Shown one piece after another: positions 5,632-13,319 of a stretch of DNA of 24,369 bases. The stretch is taken from positions 1 to 24,369 of the IMG/VR virus record IMGVR_UViG_3300025000_000410; one strand, given 5' to 3'. The DNA is from a virus. Made by a program: the position numbers and the translations under genes. How positions within the stretch are numbered: position 1 is the first letter of the stretch; the number at the start of each line of letters is the position of its first letter. Under the pieces are notes generated by a model. The model had not been told where the DNA came from and ran no database searches. It saw only the letters and a list, made by a program, of their open reading frames with translations.

Positions 5632-5906
5632 TATAGTAACCCCTTTTGTTTCCGTAAAGCCAATATATATTCCTTCTCTTCTTCCTCTCTGTTTCTCCTT
5701 TTTGGTTTTTCCCATAAAGATATTTCTAATTCTGTTTTAGGTAAAGCTGGTTTACATACTCCTATTTCTTTTTTGGCTTTGCTTTCTCTACAAAGAGGAC
5801 AATAGTATTGGTCTCTGGCTTCCTTCCAGTTATGCACCATTACGGCCGTTCTACTTCCACAATCACGACAAACCTTGTCCATCTTTTTTGGATATATGGC
5901 TCTCAT
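5631..5906 (-). CDS. Zinc-ribbon protein with a charged C-terminal tail
   Basis: 91 residues. Two CxxC knuckles, VCRDCGSR and YYCPLCRE, lie about 20 residues apart and form a probable zinc ribbon. The second half is Lys/Glu/Arg-rich, ending KEYILALRKQKGLL. The ribosome site is weak (GGGG 12 bases upstream). An alternative start at residue 9 (MDKVCRDC) is possible and would not affect the domain. Zinc ribbons of this size in phages often bind nucleic acid or a host protein; the sequence does not say which. Confidence 0.65.
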   Translation of the reverse strand: MRAIYPKKMDKVCRDCGSRTAVMVHNWKEARDQYYCPLCRESKAKKEIGVCKPALPKTELEISLWEKPKRRNREEEEKEYILALRKQKGLL

Positions 5907-5913
5907 AGGAAAA

Positions 5914-6648
5914 TCAAACCCCTTCTTTAACCAGAAATTCTTTTTTATCCTTCAGTGCCTGGGCACCCACTTGCACCTTGTCAACATTTAAAGTATCTAC
6001 TATCTGGAAATATTGGTCATACAAGTGCAATCCATCTGAGAATGCAATGATCTTTCCATCTTTAATTTTAATACCAGCATCTAAGAGATATTCAAGCACA
6101 ATCTCTTTCAGCATTTGTAACCCCCCAAGATTTTCTGGTAGTCCAGCATACAGGTCCCATGACCTGAAATATACTGTCATGTTCAACTGACCATTTACCA
6201 CCTTGAAAGATATAGACCTTAGACAAGGCGGGTCATCCAGGAAAGTTGTTGAGGCATCCCCAATGCAAATAGTCGCCTGATTCGTATCACCATTAGATTC
6301 TATAAGCAACTCCACAATTCTATTCAACTGTTTGGATATAAACTCCCCATAAGTATAAACTTCATTTTCCCGTTTCTCTGAACCAAAAATATACCTATGA
6401 AAATATTCTTCTATCTTTTCATCACTTGTTGGTGCTGGAATACCTGGTGGCAGAATAGGGGCAAGTGGTCTAATCCACGGTTTATCTATTACAATCTTTA
6501 CCCCTTCCAATTGTTTACGAATCTGGCCTACGTATGATCCTCCTTTAACCATGAAATCGTACCCTTTTTTGACACACAGCCACATTGATTCCCGCCAAGC
6601 ATCTTCAATAGTTGTTGCTCTTACACAACAGAATTCCTCATTTATCAT
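5914..6648 (-). CDS. Thymidylate synthase-fold enzyme (archaeal-like ThyA type)
   Basis: 244 residues. The C-terminal two thirds carry the thymidylate synthase core: DDPPCLRSISFKV with nucleophile Cys142, YFRSWDLYAGLPENLGGLQ with phosphate-binding Arg162 and Asn173 (equivalent to E. coli Asn177, which favours dUMP over dCMP), and SDGLHLYDQYF with the His/Tyr pair. The RSWDL wording and short length resemble methanogen-type enzymes more than E. coli ThyA. Expected activity is methylation of dUMP to dTMP with methylene-tetrahydrofolate. dUMP hydroxymethylase, used by hydroxymethyluracil phages, has the same fold and cannot be excluded. GGAGA precedes the start, which overlaps the upstream stop (ATGA). 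Confidence 0.85.
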   Translation of the reverse strand: MINEEFCCVRATTIEDAWRESMWLCVKKGYDFMVKGGSYVGQIRKQLEGVKIVIDKPWIRPLAPILPPGIPAPTSDEKIEEYFHRYIFGSEKRENEVYTYGEFISKQLNRIVELLIESNGDTNQATICIGDASTTFLDDPPCLRSISFKVVNGQLNMTVYFRSWDLYAGLPENLGGLQMLKEIVLEYLLDAGIKIKDGKIIAFSDGLHLYDQYFQIVDTLNVDKVQVGAQALKDKKEFLVKEGV

Positions 6649-6827
6649 TTTGGTTCTCCATCTTTTAGAATAATAGCCATCATCTTATCACATTTCGCTA
6701 CGGCAATAATTAGACTGCTGCGTAATTCTATCCCCTTTTCCATAGTAAGTGGTGTTTCAAATTTCTTCCAGTCAATAGAATCAATTAAGTCTTGAATTCT
6801 GTTTTTAACCACATGGATATATGCCAT
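6645..6827 (-). CDS. Hypothetical 60-residue helical protein
   Basis: A strong AAGGAGA site precedes ATG 6827. The product is helical and mildly hydrophobic in its second half (LRSSLIIAVAKCDKMMAIIL), with no motif I recognise. It lies between the C-terminal half of the split Rad50 and thymidylate synthase, overlapping both neighbours by a few bases (ATGA on its downstream side), so it is certainly co-transcribed. Whether it joins the nuclease complex is unknown. Confidence 0.6.
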   Translation of the reverse strand: MAYIHVVKNRIQDLIDSIDWKKFETPLTMEKGIELRSSLIIAVAKCDKMMAIILKDGEPK

Positions 6828-7435
6828 TATTTCTCCTTTACTGAACTGATCTTGTTTTTCTTGGTTACCACAAATACTTTATCGGCAGCATCTTCCAGAT
6901 ATGTTTCATGTGTAACCACTATCATCTGTATCTGCAATTCATCCGATAGAATCTTCAGCATCTGGGATGCTCTGGGCATACGTTCTTCATCCAGGTTCCT
7001 AAACGGTTCATCTATAATCAGGCAATTTCTAGTTTCACTCAATGCCCATATAGAAACACGTAAGGCGAAACTTGCCACATCTACTGCACCGAATCCACAG
7101 GAATCAAGTGGATTCATTTCATTTACACCGTCATCCGAGAAGAACATATCACATTCCGATACGTTTCTCCTTGATATAAACCGAACAATAAACAGTGGTG
7201 CTTCCTCTTCAAAGACAATATCCAAAGCCTTTGTCGTGATCTTAGACAGGTGTTCTTCCAGATTTTTCTGGGTCAACTCTGCCGCTTTCTGCATCAACTC
7301 CCGTGCTTTAATATGACCAGCAGTAGAAGTAAACAAAACATCCAGTTCTTTGTTTAATCGGGTAATGTTGTCTTTATGGATTGCTCTCTCGGACCGTTTG
7401 TCTCTGAGTTTTTCTCTTATGGTTGCTATTTCCAT
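6827..7435 (-). CDS. sbcC: Split Rad50/SbcC: C-terminal ATPase half
   Basis: 202 residues from ATG 7435, which has GAGGGG upstream; the frame is open earlier but lacks a site there. Residues 1-60 are coiled coil. The C-terminal ATPase lobe shows a degenerate signature, DSCGFGAVDVASFALR, where Rad50/SbcC normally has LSGGE; then Walker B with D-loop, CLIIDEPFRNLDEE; then VVTHE with the switch His. No Walker A is present. It needs the partner encoded at 8559-9626, two genes upstream. Together with the Mre11-like nuclease they would process DNA ends for recombination, like T4 gp46/gp47. The GFGAVDVAS signature variant resembles other phage split Rad50 proteins I recall. Confidence 0.85.
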   Translation of the reverse strand: MEIATIREKLRDKRSERAIHKDNITRLNKELDVLFTSTAGHIKARELMQKAAELTQKNLEEHLSKITTKALDIVFEEEAPLFIVRFISRRNVSECDMFFSDDGVNEMNPLDSCGFGAVDVASFALRVSIWALSETRNCLIIDEPFRNLDEERMPRASQMLKILSDELQIQMIVVTHETYLEDAADKVFVVTKKNKISSVKEK

Positions 7436-7436
7436 A

Positions 7437-7694
7437 TTACCCCTCAAATACACTTGGAAACTTTTTCTTGAAGTCGGCAATCATCTCAGTCAGTTTATCC
7501 GTATCGGATTGTATCTCTTTAGCTAATCTCACCAATTCCTTATCTACGTCATCCAGGATATTTTTGGATCGTTTAAAACCAGCTGCCACTAATTGATCCT
7601 CTTTAGCCGATATCTTACCACGAATATTTGCAAGTGTCTCTTTGGACTTTTCCAGTTTATTCTTCAGGTCTTCAATTCGTTCCAAGTCGTTCAT
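7437..7694 (-). CDS. Small coiled-coil protein between the nuclease and the Rad50 C-half
   Basis: 85 residues, almost entirely helical and charged with a heptad-like pattern (NDLERIEDLKNKLEKSKETL ... DKELVRLAKEIQSDTDKL), ending KKFPSVFEG. GGAGA precedes ATG 7694. The gene overlaps the 3' end of the Mre11-like gene by 23 bases and ends 2 bases before the Rad50 C-half. Its place and coiled-coil nature suggest it may stand in for part of the coiled-coil arm missing from the split Rad50, or hold the halves together. That is inference; it has no zinc hook of its own. Confidence 0.65.
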   Translation of the reverse strand: MNDLERIEDLKNKLEKSKETLANIRGKISAKEDQLVAAGFKRSKNILDDVDKELVRLAKEIQSDTDKLTEMIADFKKKFPSVFEG

Positions 7695-8562
7695 GTACTT
7701 TCTCCATTATTTCTGATACAATATTTCTGGTTGTCTTGTCTGCCTTTGCCTCATCCAAAACTATCTGGAGAACTTCACTGTATTTCTTGCCTTTTGTTTG
7801 GAACTTAATATTCTGTGCCAACTCCTTAACATCCTGTTTATAGGATGCCATATCGTCCTTATCCACCTTATCCAGATCAAATACATCCCCCTCTATAGGG
7901 ATATAATAAACTTTGTATTCCAATGTATCTGTATCAATAAGTGTTACACTGGGTTTAAAGTCCATCTTATCTTTAGCACTTCTCATTATAGGCCCAGGAT
8001 TAACCAGTAACCTGTCTTTGTACTTAGTAATATGGTGATCGTGATAGTCCCCAGAAACAATTAATTGGTATTTTGGGTACTTATCCATAAACTGTTTTGC
8101 TGATAAAGCATCCGGTAAAAAGAAAGGTGGATCTTTTGGTGTAACCGGAAAATGAATGAGCAAACAATCCGATTCTTCTAAGTTTTGTGGCTCTTGTCCA
8201 AACGATACATCTTCCCATTCGTAATCAAAATAACTGGATTCTCTTATTGCCCCAGATACCAGTAATGTATTGAACGGTGTTTTATCCAATACAGGGTTGT
8301 GGTAAAAAATATCATGCTGACCAAATATACCACCTACACCGTTCTTCACTGTTTTCAATAGGAAGATGTATCGGTTTAACCAGTATAAGGAACAGTATGG
8401 TTTATCATATATATCCCCTGCTACCATTATTGTAGCATCTAATTCATTTGCCAGATCACAAATCCATTCAACCTTCCTGAATTGAACTTCTGGGTAATCG
8501 TCTTTCCTGATACGTGGCCCTTTCCCACGTATATGCCAATCTGCGGTTGCAATTATTCTCAT
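7672..8562 (-). CDS. sbcD: Mre11/SbcD-like metallophosphoesterase nuclease
   Basis: 296 residues. The metal-binding motifs appear in order: ATADWHIRG (motif I), MVAGDIYD (II), GIFGQHDIFYHN (III, with GQHD in place of the usual GNHD), LLIHFPV (IV) and VSGDYHDHH (V), then VNPGPIMR. It should act as the dsDNA exonuclease / ssDNA endonuclease subunit, like T4 gp47. I start it at ATG 8562, which overlaps the previous stop (ATGA) and has AAAGG 9 bases upstream; the ATG at 8568 would leave only 3 bases of spacing. The Asn-to-Gln change in motif III is conservative in position but uncommon. Confidence 0.9.
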   Translation of the reverse strand: MRIIATADWHIRGKGPRIRKDDYPEVQFRKVEWICDLANELDATIMVAGDIYDKPYCSLYWLNRYIFLLKTVKNGVGGIFGQHDIFYHNPVLDKTPFNTLLVSGAIRESSYFDYEWEDVSFGQEPQNLEESDCLLIHFPVTPKDPPFFLPDALSAKQFMDKYPKYQLIVSGDYHDHHITKYKDRLLVNPGPIMRSAKDKMDFKPSVTLIDTDTLEYKVYYIPIEGDVFDLDKVDKDDMASYKQDVKELAQNIKFQTKGKKYSEVLQIVLDEAKADKTTRNIVSEIMEKVHERLGTN

Positions 8563-9626
8563 ACCCATTTTCCTTTACCATTACACAATGGACATATACC
8601 GACTTCCTTTAAAAGCGAATTGAGTTCCTTTTCCTTACCATTCACTACTTTAATGGCTTTGTCTTCCATATCTTTCTGTACCTGTAAATCAGCCTTTATA
8701 GATTGCAGATGCTTTACAGATGCTTTACTGCTTTCAATTTTAGCGGAGAATGCCTCTAATTTCTTCAATTCAGTAGGGGGAGGTAGTTCGATACCCTTAG
8801 CTCTTACTTTCAAGTCCCGCAGGTCTCCCGCTAATTTTTTAATATTCTCTTCCTGATCTTCTTTACGGCACAAATTCTCATCGAATACCAGTATTGCTTC
8901 AGCAAATGGTAGGGCAGTCATATCTGGTAATTCTGCAATCTGGTTATTCAACTGAATAATTGTACCGCGGATAAAGCCAATATCGAAACATTTTTTCCCA
9001 TTTGCTTTAATCCTACTTTCTAGTTCAGACATTTTATCCAGAAATTCTATTGCTTTGTCCACCCATTCCAGTTCTTGAAACTTTTCTTTTTCCAATTTCA
9101 GTTCTGCGGTCTTCACATTATAACTGGAATTCATTCCAGTTATGGTGGAATTAATGATCTCTGTAGCTACATCCATTTCTTCCAGATGAACAATGTTGTT
9201 CAAGAACTTAGATCGCTTACCTGGTGTCCAATGTTCAGCAAGAAAGAAATTAACATCTTTCTGTAACTGGATGTTAATACCTGTCATATTGGACAGTTTT
9301 GTTATCTGTTCTGGTACCCCTGTTCGTAAAGCTGAGAACGGTTCCTCTTCCCCAGAAGCTTCATAGTAGTTATCAGTATTACTTCTTAAACGGTTTATGT
9401 ATCCACCATCATCAAAAGCAACTGATACCTCTGTACTTGGTTTCTTTTTACCATGAGGGAAGTAAGAAGTTCCCTGTGGTCTGTTTTCCAATACCCAGTT
9501 TATAGAACGGACAAGGGAACTTTTACCATAATGAGATTTGCCAATTATTACATTAACTCCTTTAGCAAAGTCCATGCAAAAATATGGGAACCCCTCCCAG
9601 TCCGCTCCTTCAATATAGTTTATCAT
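8559..9626 (-). CDS. sbcC: Split Rad50/SbcC: N-terminal ATPase half ending at the zinc hook
   Basis: 355 residues from ATG 9626, with GGAGG upstream; the frame extends to 9653 without a better start. Walker A is IIGKSHYGKSS (residues 28-37). A long coiled coil runs from about 170 to 335, and the chain stops right after a CxxC zinc-hook motif, ICPLCNGKGKW (Cys345 and Cys348). No Walker B, signature or D-loop follows; these are in the gene at 6827-7435. The gene therefore ends at the apex of what would be one continuous Rad50 arm. The hook should still dimerise around zinc, leaving the return arm to the other gene products. Confidence 0.88.
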   Translation of the reverse strand: MINYIEGADWEGFPYFCMDFAKGVNVIIGKSHYGKSSLVRSINWVLENRPQGTSYFPHGKKKPSTEVSVAFDDGGYINRLRSNTDNYYEASGEEEPFSALRTGVPEQITKLSNMTGINIQLQKDVNFFLAEHWTPGKRSKFLNNIVHLEEMDVATEIINSTITGMNSSYNVKTAELKLEKEKFQELEWVDKAIEFLDKMSELESRIKANGKKCFDIGFIRGTIIQLNNQIAELPDMTALPFAEAILVFDENLCRKEDQEENIKKLAGDLRDLKVRAKGIELPPPTELKKLEAFSAKIESSKASVKHLQSIKADLQVQKDMEDKAIKVVNGKEKELNSLLKEVGICPLCNGKGKWV

Positions 9627-9843
9627 ACGTCCTCCATTTAATAGCATCATCAATTAGAACCCTTGCAGCATTCTGTTCTTTATCATCACATGGAGGGCTA
9701 CCACAAATCCCTTGTTCCTCTAAGAAGTAGCCATTACCGTCTAACAACCACCGTAACCGTCTGGCATCTGCTTCTATGCTTGTGTCTACAGTAGTCTTCC
9801 AAGAATTCATTCTATCATATTCTTCTTCCGTATCTGGATACAT
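9610..9843 (-). CDS. Hypothetical 77-residue protein
   Basis: I take ATG 9843 (MYPDTEEEYDRMNSWKTT), preceded by AAGGGG; an open frame reaches 9894 but overlaps the MazG-like gene. The sequence contains DARRLRWLLDGNGYFLEEQG, a pattern I associate with small phage proteins of unknown function, and a CGSPPC pair. It is acidic and probably soluble. It overlaps the Rad50 N-half by 17 bases. Confidence 0.6.
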   Translation of the reverse strand: MYPDTEEEYDRMNSWKTTVDTSIEADARRLRWLLDGNGYFLEEQGICGSPPCDDKEQNAARVLIDDAIKWRTYDKLY

Positions 9844-9845
9844 GG

Positions 9846-10415
9846 TTACCCCTTCATTCTTCGTTCTATCTCGTTGGCTAAACCCCTTATCCATGCAATA
9901 ACTGGAGCAGGCATATTCCCTTCAAAATAGATTGAGTCTCTATGGACATTATCTTTCACAGTATCATACAATGATTTTTCTTCTGGCGGTTTTAACCATC
10001 CTCCACCTTGTTCTGGTGATGGTCTCATTTTAGGAACTTTTACTGTCTCTTCTTTAAGATTGGAACCTGATGGATTATTTAACCAATCTCTCCGTAAAAC
10101 TGCATCAATAACCACTTCAGTAACCTTTTCAGAATCAATGCCAAAGTGTGACAATAGCTGTTGTCCAAAAACACCAGAATCTACTACACCATCACCAATC
10201 TGTTCTACATCAAAGCCATTTACACCGTTTCTTATGCCTTGTACCCCCTTCAGTATATGATGAGCTACTTCACCAACTTCCTCAGCCATACCAAGGGAGA
10301 ATTGCATTGCAAGAATCATATCAATTAGCTGATCCTTAGTCATTTCTTCATATCTGGATCGTGGAAAATTTCTATTTTGCCACTCAGCCAGTTCTTTCTG
10401 CCTAAGATCAATCAT
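9846..10415 (-). CDS. MazG-like nucleotide pyrophosphohydrolase
   Basis: 189 residues from ATG 10415, which has GGGAG 7 bases upstream. The MazG-type all-alpha motif is clear: FSLGMAEEVGEVAHHILKG (the EExxE metal site), then QIGDGVVDSGVFGQQLLSHF (the downstream acidic helix). Enzymes of this superfamily hydrolyse dNTPs or NTPs to the monophosphate plus pyrophosphate. The C-terminal 60 residues (GGGWLKPPEEKSLYDTVKDN ... WIRGLANEIERRMKG) lie outside the usual domain. It neighbours a second MazG-like gene and is in the same operon as thymidylate synthase, so a role in shaping the dNTP pool during infection is likely. Confidence 0.75.
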   Translation of the reverse strand: MIDLRQKELAEWQNRNFPRSRYEEMTKDQLIDMILAMQFSLGMAEEVGEVAHHILKGVQGIRNGVNGFDVEQIGDGVVDSGVFGQQLLSHFGIDSEKVTEVVIDAVLRRDWLNNPSGSNLKEETVKVPKMRPSPEQGGGWLKPPEEKSLYDTVKDNVHRDSIYFEGNMPAPVIAWIRGLANEIERRMKG

Positions 10416-10632
10416 TCCTTTTCTCCCGTTCATAAATAGCCTGGCGCAAGTAAACTACCGCATCCAAAAGTTCTTGATATAAATCTATCAAAGGATCACG
10501 GCCATTGAAAGGTTGCAATCTGGTATCATATTTTTGTTTACCAATCTCGTCCCGCTCTTTCATATCAGCCAATACCAAATCCCATACAGCAGGGTAGTTA
10601 TTTTTTATTGGTGCTGGTTCCGGTTTGTTCAT
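10408..10632 (-). CDS. Small MazG-superfamily-like protein
   Basis: 74 residues from ATG 10632 with AGGAG upstream. The core reads MKERDEIGKQKYDTRLQPFN, then GRDPLIDLYQELLDAVVYLR. This second string matches the C-terminal metal-binding helix of short phage pyrophosphohydrolase-like proteins. Related small proteins in some phages trim dNTPs (for example the MazZ type in diaminopurine phages), but no purZ or datZ homologue is seen here, so I would not assign that role. It overlaps the larger MazG-like gene by 8 bases. Confidence 0.6.
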   Translation of the reverse strand: MNKPEPAPIKNNYPAVWDLVLADMKERDEIGKQKYDTRLQPFNGRDPLIDLYQELLDAVVYLRQAIYEREKRND

Positions 10633-10642
10633 TATTCCACTC

Positions 10643-11341
10643 CTATGAAAAGAAGATAAAATCACCGTGCTGGTTCATAAGTTTTGCTACATCCACAAAA
10701 CTTATTTTAGCCTGTCCCTGAATACCCCATCGCTTTCCCCATGAATTGTGGAGTAGAAAGTATTCCTCAAACCAATTTATACCAGATATAATTAAACAAT
10801 GACCACCTACCAGTTCACCAGTAACGTGAATAAATCCATCCTTGTCAACCTCTTGCATTCCTGTATACCAATTAACCCCTACTACTGGTGGACCTACATA
10901 GCATACACCAATAACAAGATCAGTAAAACTGAAGGCATGGTAATATCCATTTATGAAACCTAATTTAAGTAATACTTGTACTGCGGCTAAAACGGATGAA
11001 CCCTCATAAAATGGATCGGCCCCTGGGTAAGACCCACCTGGCCATGGGTCAATTTTCTGGGCTCCCCAGTAAACAGTTTCTCTAGCAAACTTGGCGGTAA
11101 CAATCTGCCGTTTAATTTGTTTTGGTTCTGCCAGTAAGGCATGACTGCAACCAAAACCAGGACATGCCCCTTCCGTACCTTGATCCAAGAAAGTCGTACA
11201 TAGATGAATCTTGTTTATCGGTTGCCGTTCCGTTGTCATAGCAGTTACCCGATACATTTTACTTCTTTCATCAGACTGAGGAATCCGATCAAGTCGCCTA
11301 TCTTTTGTAATGCTTCCGTCTTTTAAGATAAATTCTTCCAT
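10643..11341 (-). CDS. Papain-like (C1 family) cysteine protease
   Basis: 232 residues. The papain triad and oxyanion Gln are in order: FLDQGTEGACPGFGCSHALL (Gln54, Cys60), LVGGHCLIISGINW (His181) and LLHNSWGKRWGIQGQAKIS (Asn199, with the usual NSWG-x-WG context). There is no signal peptide or clear pro-region, so it should act in the cytoplasm. AGGAGA precedes the start. It sits between the DNA ligase and the MazG-like genes, in the replication operon, not near capsid genes, which argues against a head-maturation protease. Possible roles are cleavage of a host protein or processing of a phage protein. Confidence 0.82.
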   Translation of the reverse strand: MEEFILKDGSITKDRRLDRIPQSDERSKMYRVTAMTTERQPINKIHLCTTFLDQGTEGACPGFGCSHALLAEPKQIKRQIVTAKFARETVYWGAQKIDPWPGGSYPGADPFYEGSSVLAAVQVLLKLGFINGYYHAFSFTDLVIGVCYVGPPVVGVNWYTGMQEVDKDGFIHVTGELVGGHCLIISGINWFEEYFLLHNSWGKRWGIQGQAKISFVDVAKLMNQHGDFIFFS

Positions 11342-11351
11342 TTTGATTCTC

Positions 11352-12749
11352 CTAGATAAGCAAAGATTTAACTTTAGTTTTGGCTTCTACTGTCTTCTTC
11401 GGTTTGCATTGTTTCTCACAATACTCAGTGGTATCGGCCTCCCATTTCTCATTGAATCTGGTTTCCTCAAACGATTCCAGAAATAGTTTCTTTGTTGCCC
11501 TATTGGTTTTATCCATAATTACCGATTCAAAAGAACAGGTGACAATATCATCAAAGTGGGAATCCCACCATTCTACACCACGTGCTCGTTCTTCTTTACT
11601 GAAACCTTTCCCTATCTCAGTAACAATACCGCCATCTTCTGTTCGAACTATCAAAGCACCAAGGCAATGTTCATATTGTTTTCCCTTAGTTCCTGGTAAT
11701 GCTTTAACGATCCTGAATTCAGCAAAAGCCCGGTTCTTCATCTTGATAAACTTTCTACTGGTGGTAGGTTTCCATATTTCACCTAGGTCTTTCAGAACCG
11801 CTCCCTCAAATCCGTTATCCCGCATCTTTTTGTAGAATGCTCTGGCTTCATCTACACTATGCACTATCTCGTATGGAATAACCTCTATTGGTCCTAATCC
11901 ACCAGCAGGATAATTCTTGTTAAGAAACTTATCTACCATACCACACAGTTTAGGAAAACTCTGTGAATACGGAATAGGGCTGAACCTTTTCTCGTAATGT
12001 TCAAATGGAATAATTCCCCACAGAACGTAAACCACTCGTTCTGCTATCTCTTCTGAACCACAGCCTTGTACGAAAGAATTTAGTAAACCATTACCAGTCT
12101 TTCTATCAAGCACCTTCCCATTTTCATCTATTACTACCATTTCACCAACAGTAACAAACTTTTCACCATTAAGCAGTTCAAGAAGTTCTTCTTTCAGGTA
12201 ACCAAATAAATGGAATGTATTACCGTATCTTGTAGTGAATATTTCATCATCCTTCCACGGAAACCCATAGGCAAACATTCCATCTGCTTTCTTCTGCACA
12301 ATAGCTGGATAGCATACTCTATGTATTTCATCTTCTGTGGAACACCTCTGGTATGGAACTTCTTCCACTATGCCTCTCTTTGCCTTATTAATGGTTTTGA
12401 AAGAGAATCCCGCTCGCAAATCCTTTTTACATATTCTGGAAACAACTTCTATTGTCTCTTTATCAATGGAACATATCCAATTAAACTTTGCTTTCTCAAC
12501 ATTGGTTGCCCCGCCTTTCTGTTTCAGGAAGTCAAGGTAATCAAAAATGTTACTTATATCGGTAGCGGTACTCTCTGCCACAAAATTAACTTCCTTCAGA
12601 TTGTACGACCATCCTTGATTATAAGCATACTGAACAACTTTACGGAATGTTGGATCTTCCAGAAACTCTGCAAGTTTATCTACTTTATCATTGGTAGATG
12701 ATATGTTTTCAATTATGGTTAACTGCTCCAGTACCGATTTTAAACTCAT
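11352..12749 (-). CDS. ATP-dependent DNA ligase
   Basis: 465 residues, close to T4 gp30 in size. The adenylation site is QKKADGMFA (Lys154 in the KxDG motif). Further nucleotidyltransferase motifs are VGEMVVID, GFEGAVLKD (motif IV) and RKFIKMKNR (motif V). The C-terminal OB-fold region includes EIGKGFSKEERARG and VTCSFESVIMDKT. It seals nicks using ATP and would join Okazaki fragments or recombination intermediates. The N-terminal 140 residues form the helical DNA-binding domain. AAGGA precedes the ATG. Neighbours are the PD-(D/E)XK nuclease upstream and the protease downstream. Confidence 0.93.
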   Translation of the reverse strand: MSLKSVLEQLTIIENISSTNDKVDKLAEFLEDPTFRKVVQYAYNQGWSYNLKEVNFVAESTATDISNIFDYLDFLKQKGGATNVEKAKFNWICSIDKETIEVVSRICKKDLRAGFSFKTINKAKRGIVEEVPYQRCSTEDEIHRVCYPAIVQKKADGMFAYGFPWKDDEIFTTRYGNTFHLFGYLKEELLELLNGEKFVTVGEMVVIDENGKVLDRKTGNGLLNSFVQGCGSEEIAERVVYVLWGIIPFEHYEKRFSPIPYSQSFPKLCGMVDKFLNKNYPAGGLGPIEVIPYEIVHSVDEARAFYKKMRDNGFEGAVLKDLGEIWKPTTSRKFIKMKNRAFAEFRIVKALPGTKGKQYEHCLGALIVRTEDGGIVTEIGKGFSKEERARGVEWWDSHFDDIVTCSFESVIMDKTNRATKKLFLESFEETRFNEKWEADTTEYCEKQCKPKKTVEAKTKVKSLLI

Positions 12750-12751
12750 AG

Positions 12752-13135
12752 TTATTTCCTTTTCAAAGTTGGCCTTTCTTTCAGTAATCGGAAAAAGGTA
12801 TCCAAATCCATAACAGCTACTGGTTCACTTCCTGATCTTTTGGCAACAAGTAGCCAGTCAGTACCAGTCATCTTGTTCCCTTTAGCCTGGTCTATCCAGT
12901 CGTGTATTGACCATGACTCCTGGGCTTTGCATTCAATGGAAAAACGGAACCTTTCCTTTGCTTCCCCTATCAGTTTAACATCGGTACCAGACTGCCCCAT
13001 TTCCCTTGACTGGATAAGTTCATCCTTACCGTGAGGAATACCCAGTAGATCAGATACTTTCTGGGCTACCAGTTGCTGCAATCTTCTCCCCTTCGCCTTT
13101 GCTGACGAAACGGTGATCCGCTTTTTCCCACTCAT
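12752..13135 (-). CDS. PD-(D/E)XK family nuclease (Holliday-junction resolvase-like)
   Basis: 127 residues. The N-terminus has SAKAKGRRLQQLVAQKVSDL. The nuclease core shows SGTDVKLIGEAKERFRFSIECKA, split here as GTDVKL (Asp) and SIECKAQ (Glu-x-Lys), the PD-(D/E)XK active site, followed by WSIHDWIDQAKGN. Enzymes of this size and layout in phages act on junctions or on non-specific DNA. The best ATG (13135) lies 86 bases inside the upstream gene in another frame. Its ribosome site is loose (GGAGG about 12 bases upstream), so translation may be coupled to the upstream gene. Confidence 0.78.
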   Translation of the reverse strand: MSGKKRITVSSAKAKGRRLQQLVAQKVSDLLGIPHGKDELIQSREMGQSGTDVKLIGEAKERFRFSIECKAQESWSIHDWIDQAKGNKMTGTDWLLVAKRSGSEPVAVMDLDTFFRLLKERPTLKRK

Positions 13136-13319
13136 CCTTATCTATTGCCTCCAGTTTAACTTGAAACATTCCAAAGTATCCGTCTATCACTCTCTGTGCC
13201 AATTTTGTATTACATATAGCATACATCTTGCCTTCGGCATCCATATATATTCCAGCTTCTTTACTGGGGTTACCGTATTCGTCATTCAGATCAGGATCAG
13301 CCACTACGTAAGAGAACAT
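13050..13319 (-). CDS. Hypothetical 89-residue protein
   Basis: ATG 13319 has a GGGGGCGG site and overlaps the end of the flap nuclease gene by 16 bases. The product has a beta-rich look (MFSYVVADPDLNDEYGNPSK, AEGKMYAICNTKLAQRVIDG), then an acidic helix KLEAIDKDEWEKADHRF. I recognise no family. The last 86 bases also encode the N-terminus of the downstream nuclease in another frame, an unusually long overlap. Confidence 0.6.
   Translation of the reverse strand: MFSYVVADPDLNDEYGNPSKEAGIYMDAEGKMYAICNTKLAQRVIDGYFGMFQVKLEAIDKDEWEKADHRFVSKGEGEKIAATGSPESI

Noticed and set aside
5524-5805. Plus-strand open frame across 5524-5805
   Set aside because: Its repeated RDGIT/GDPVS resemblance to the minus-strand product comes from the inverted repeat, and it has no ribosome site; the minus-strand genes explain the region.
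10408-10632. MazZ of a diaminopurine (Z-DNA) phage system
   Set aside because: No PurZ- or DatZ-like gene is seen in the window, and the polymerase is not recognisably of the Z-specific type; the match is to the general superfamily only.
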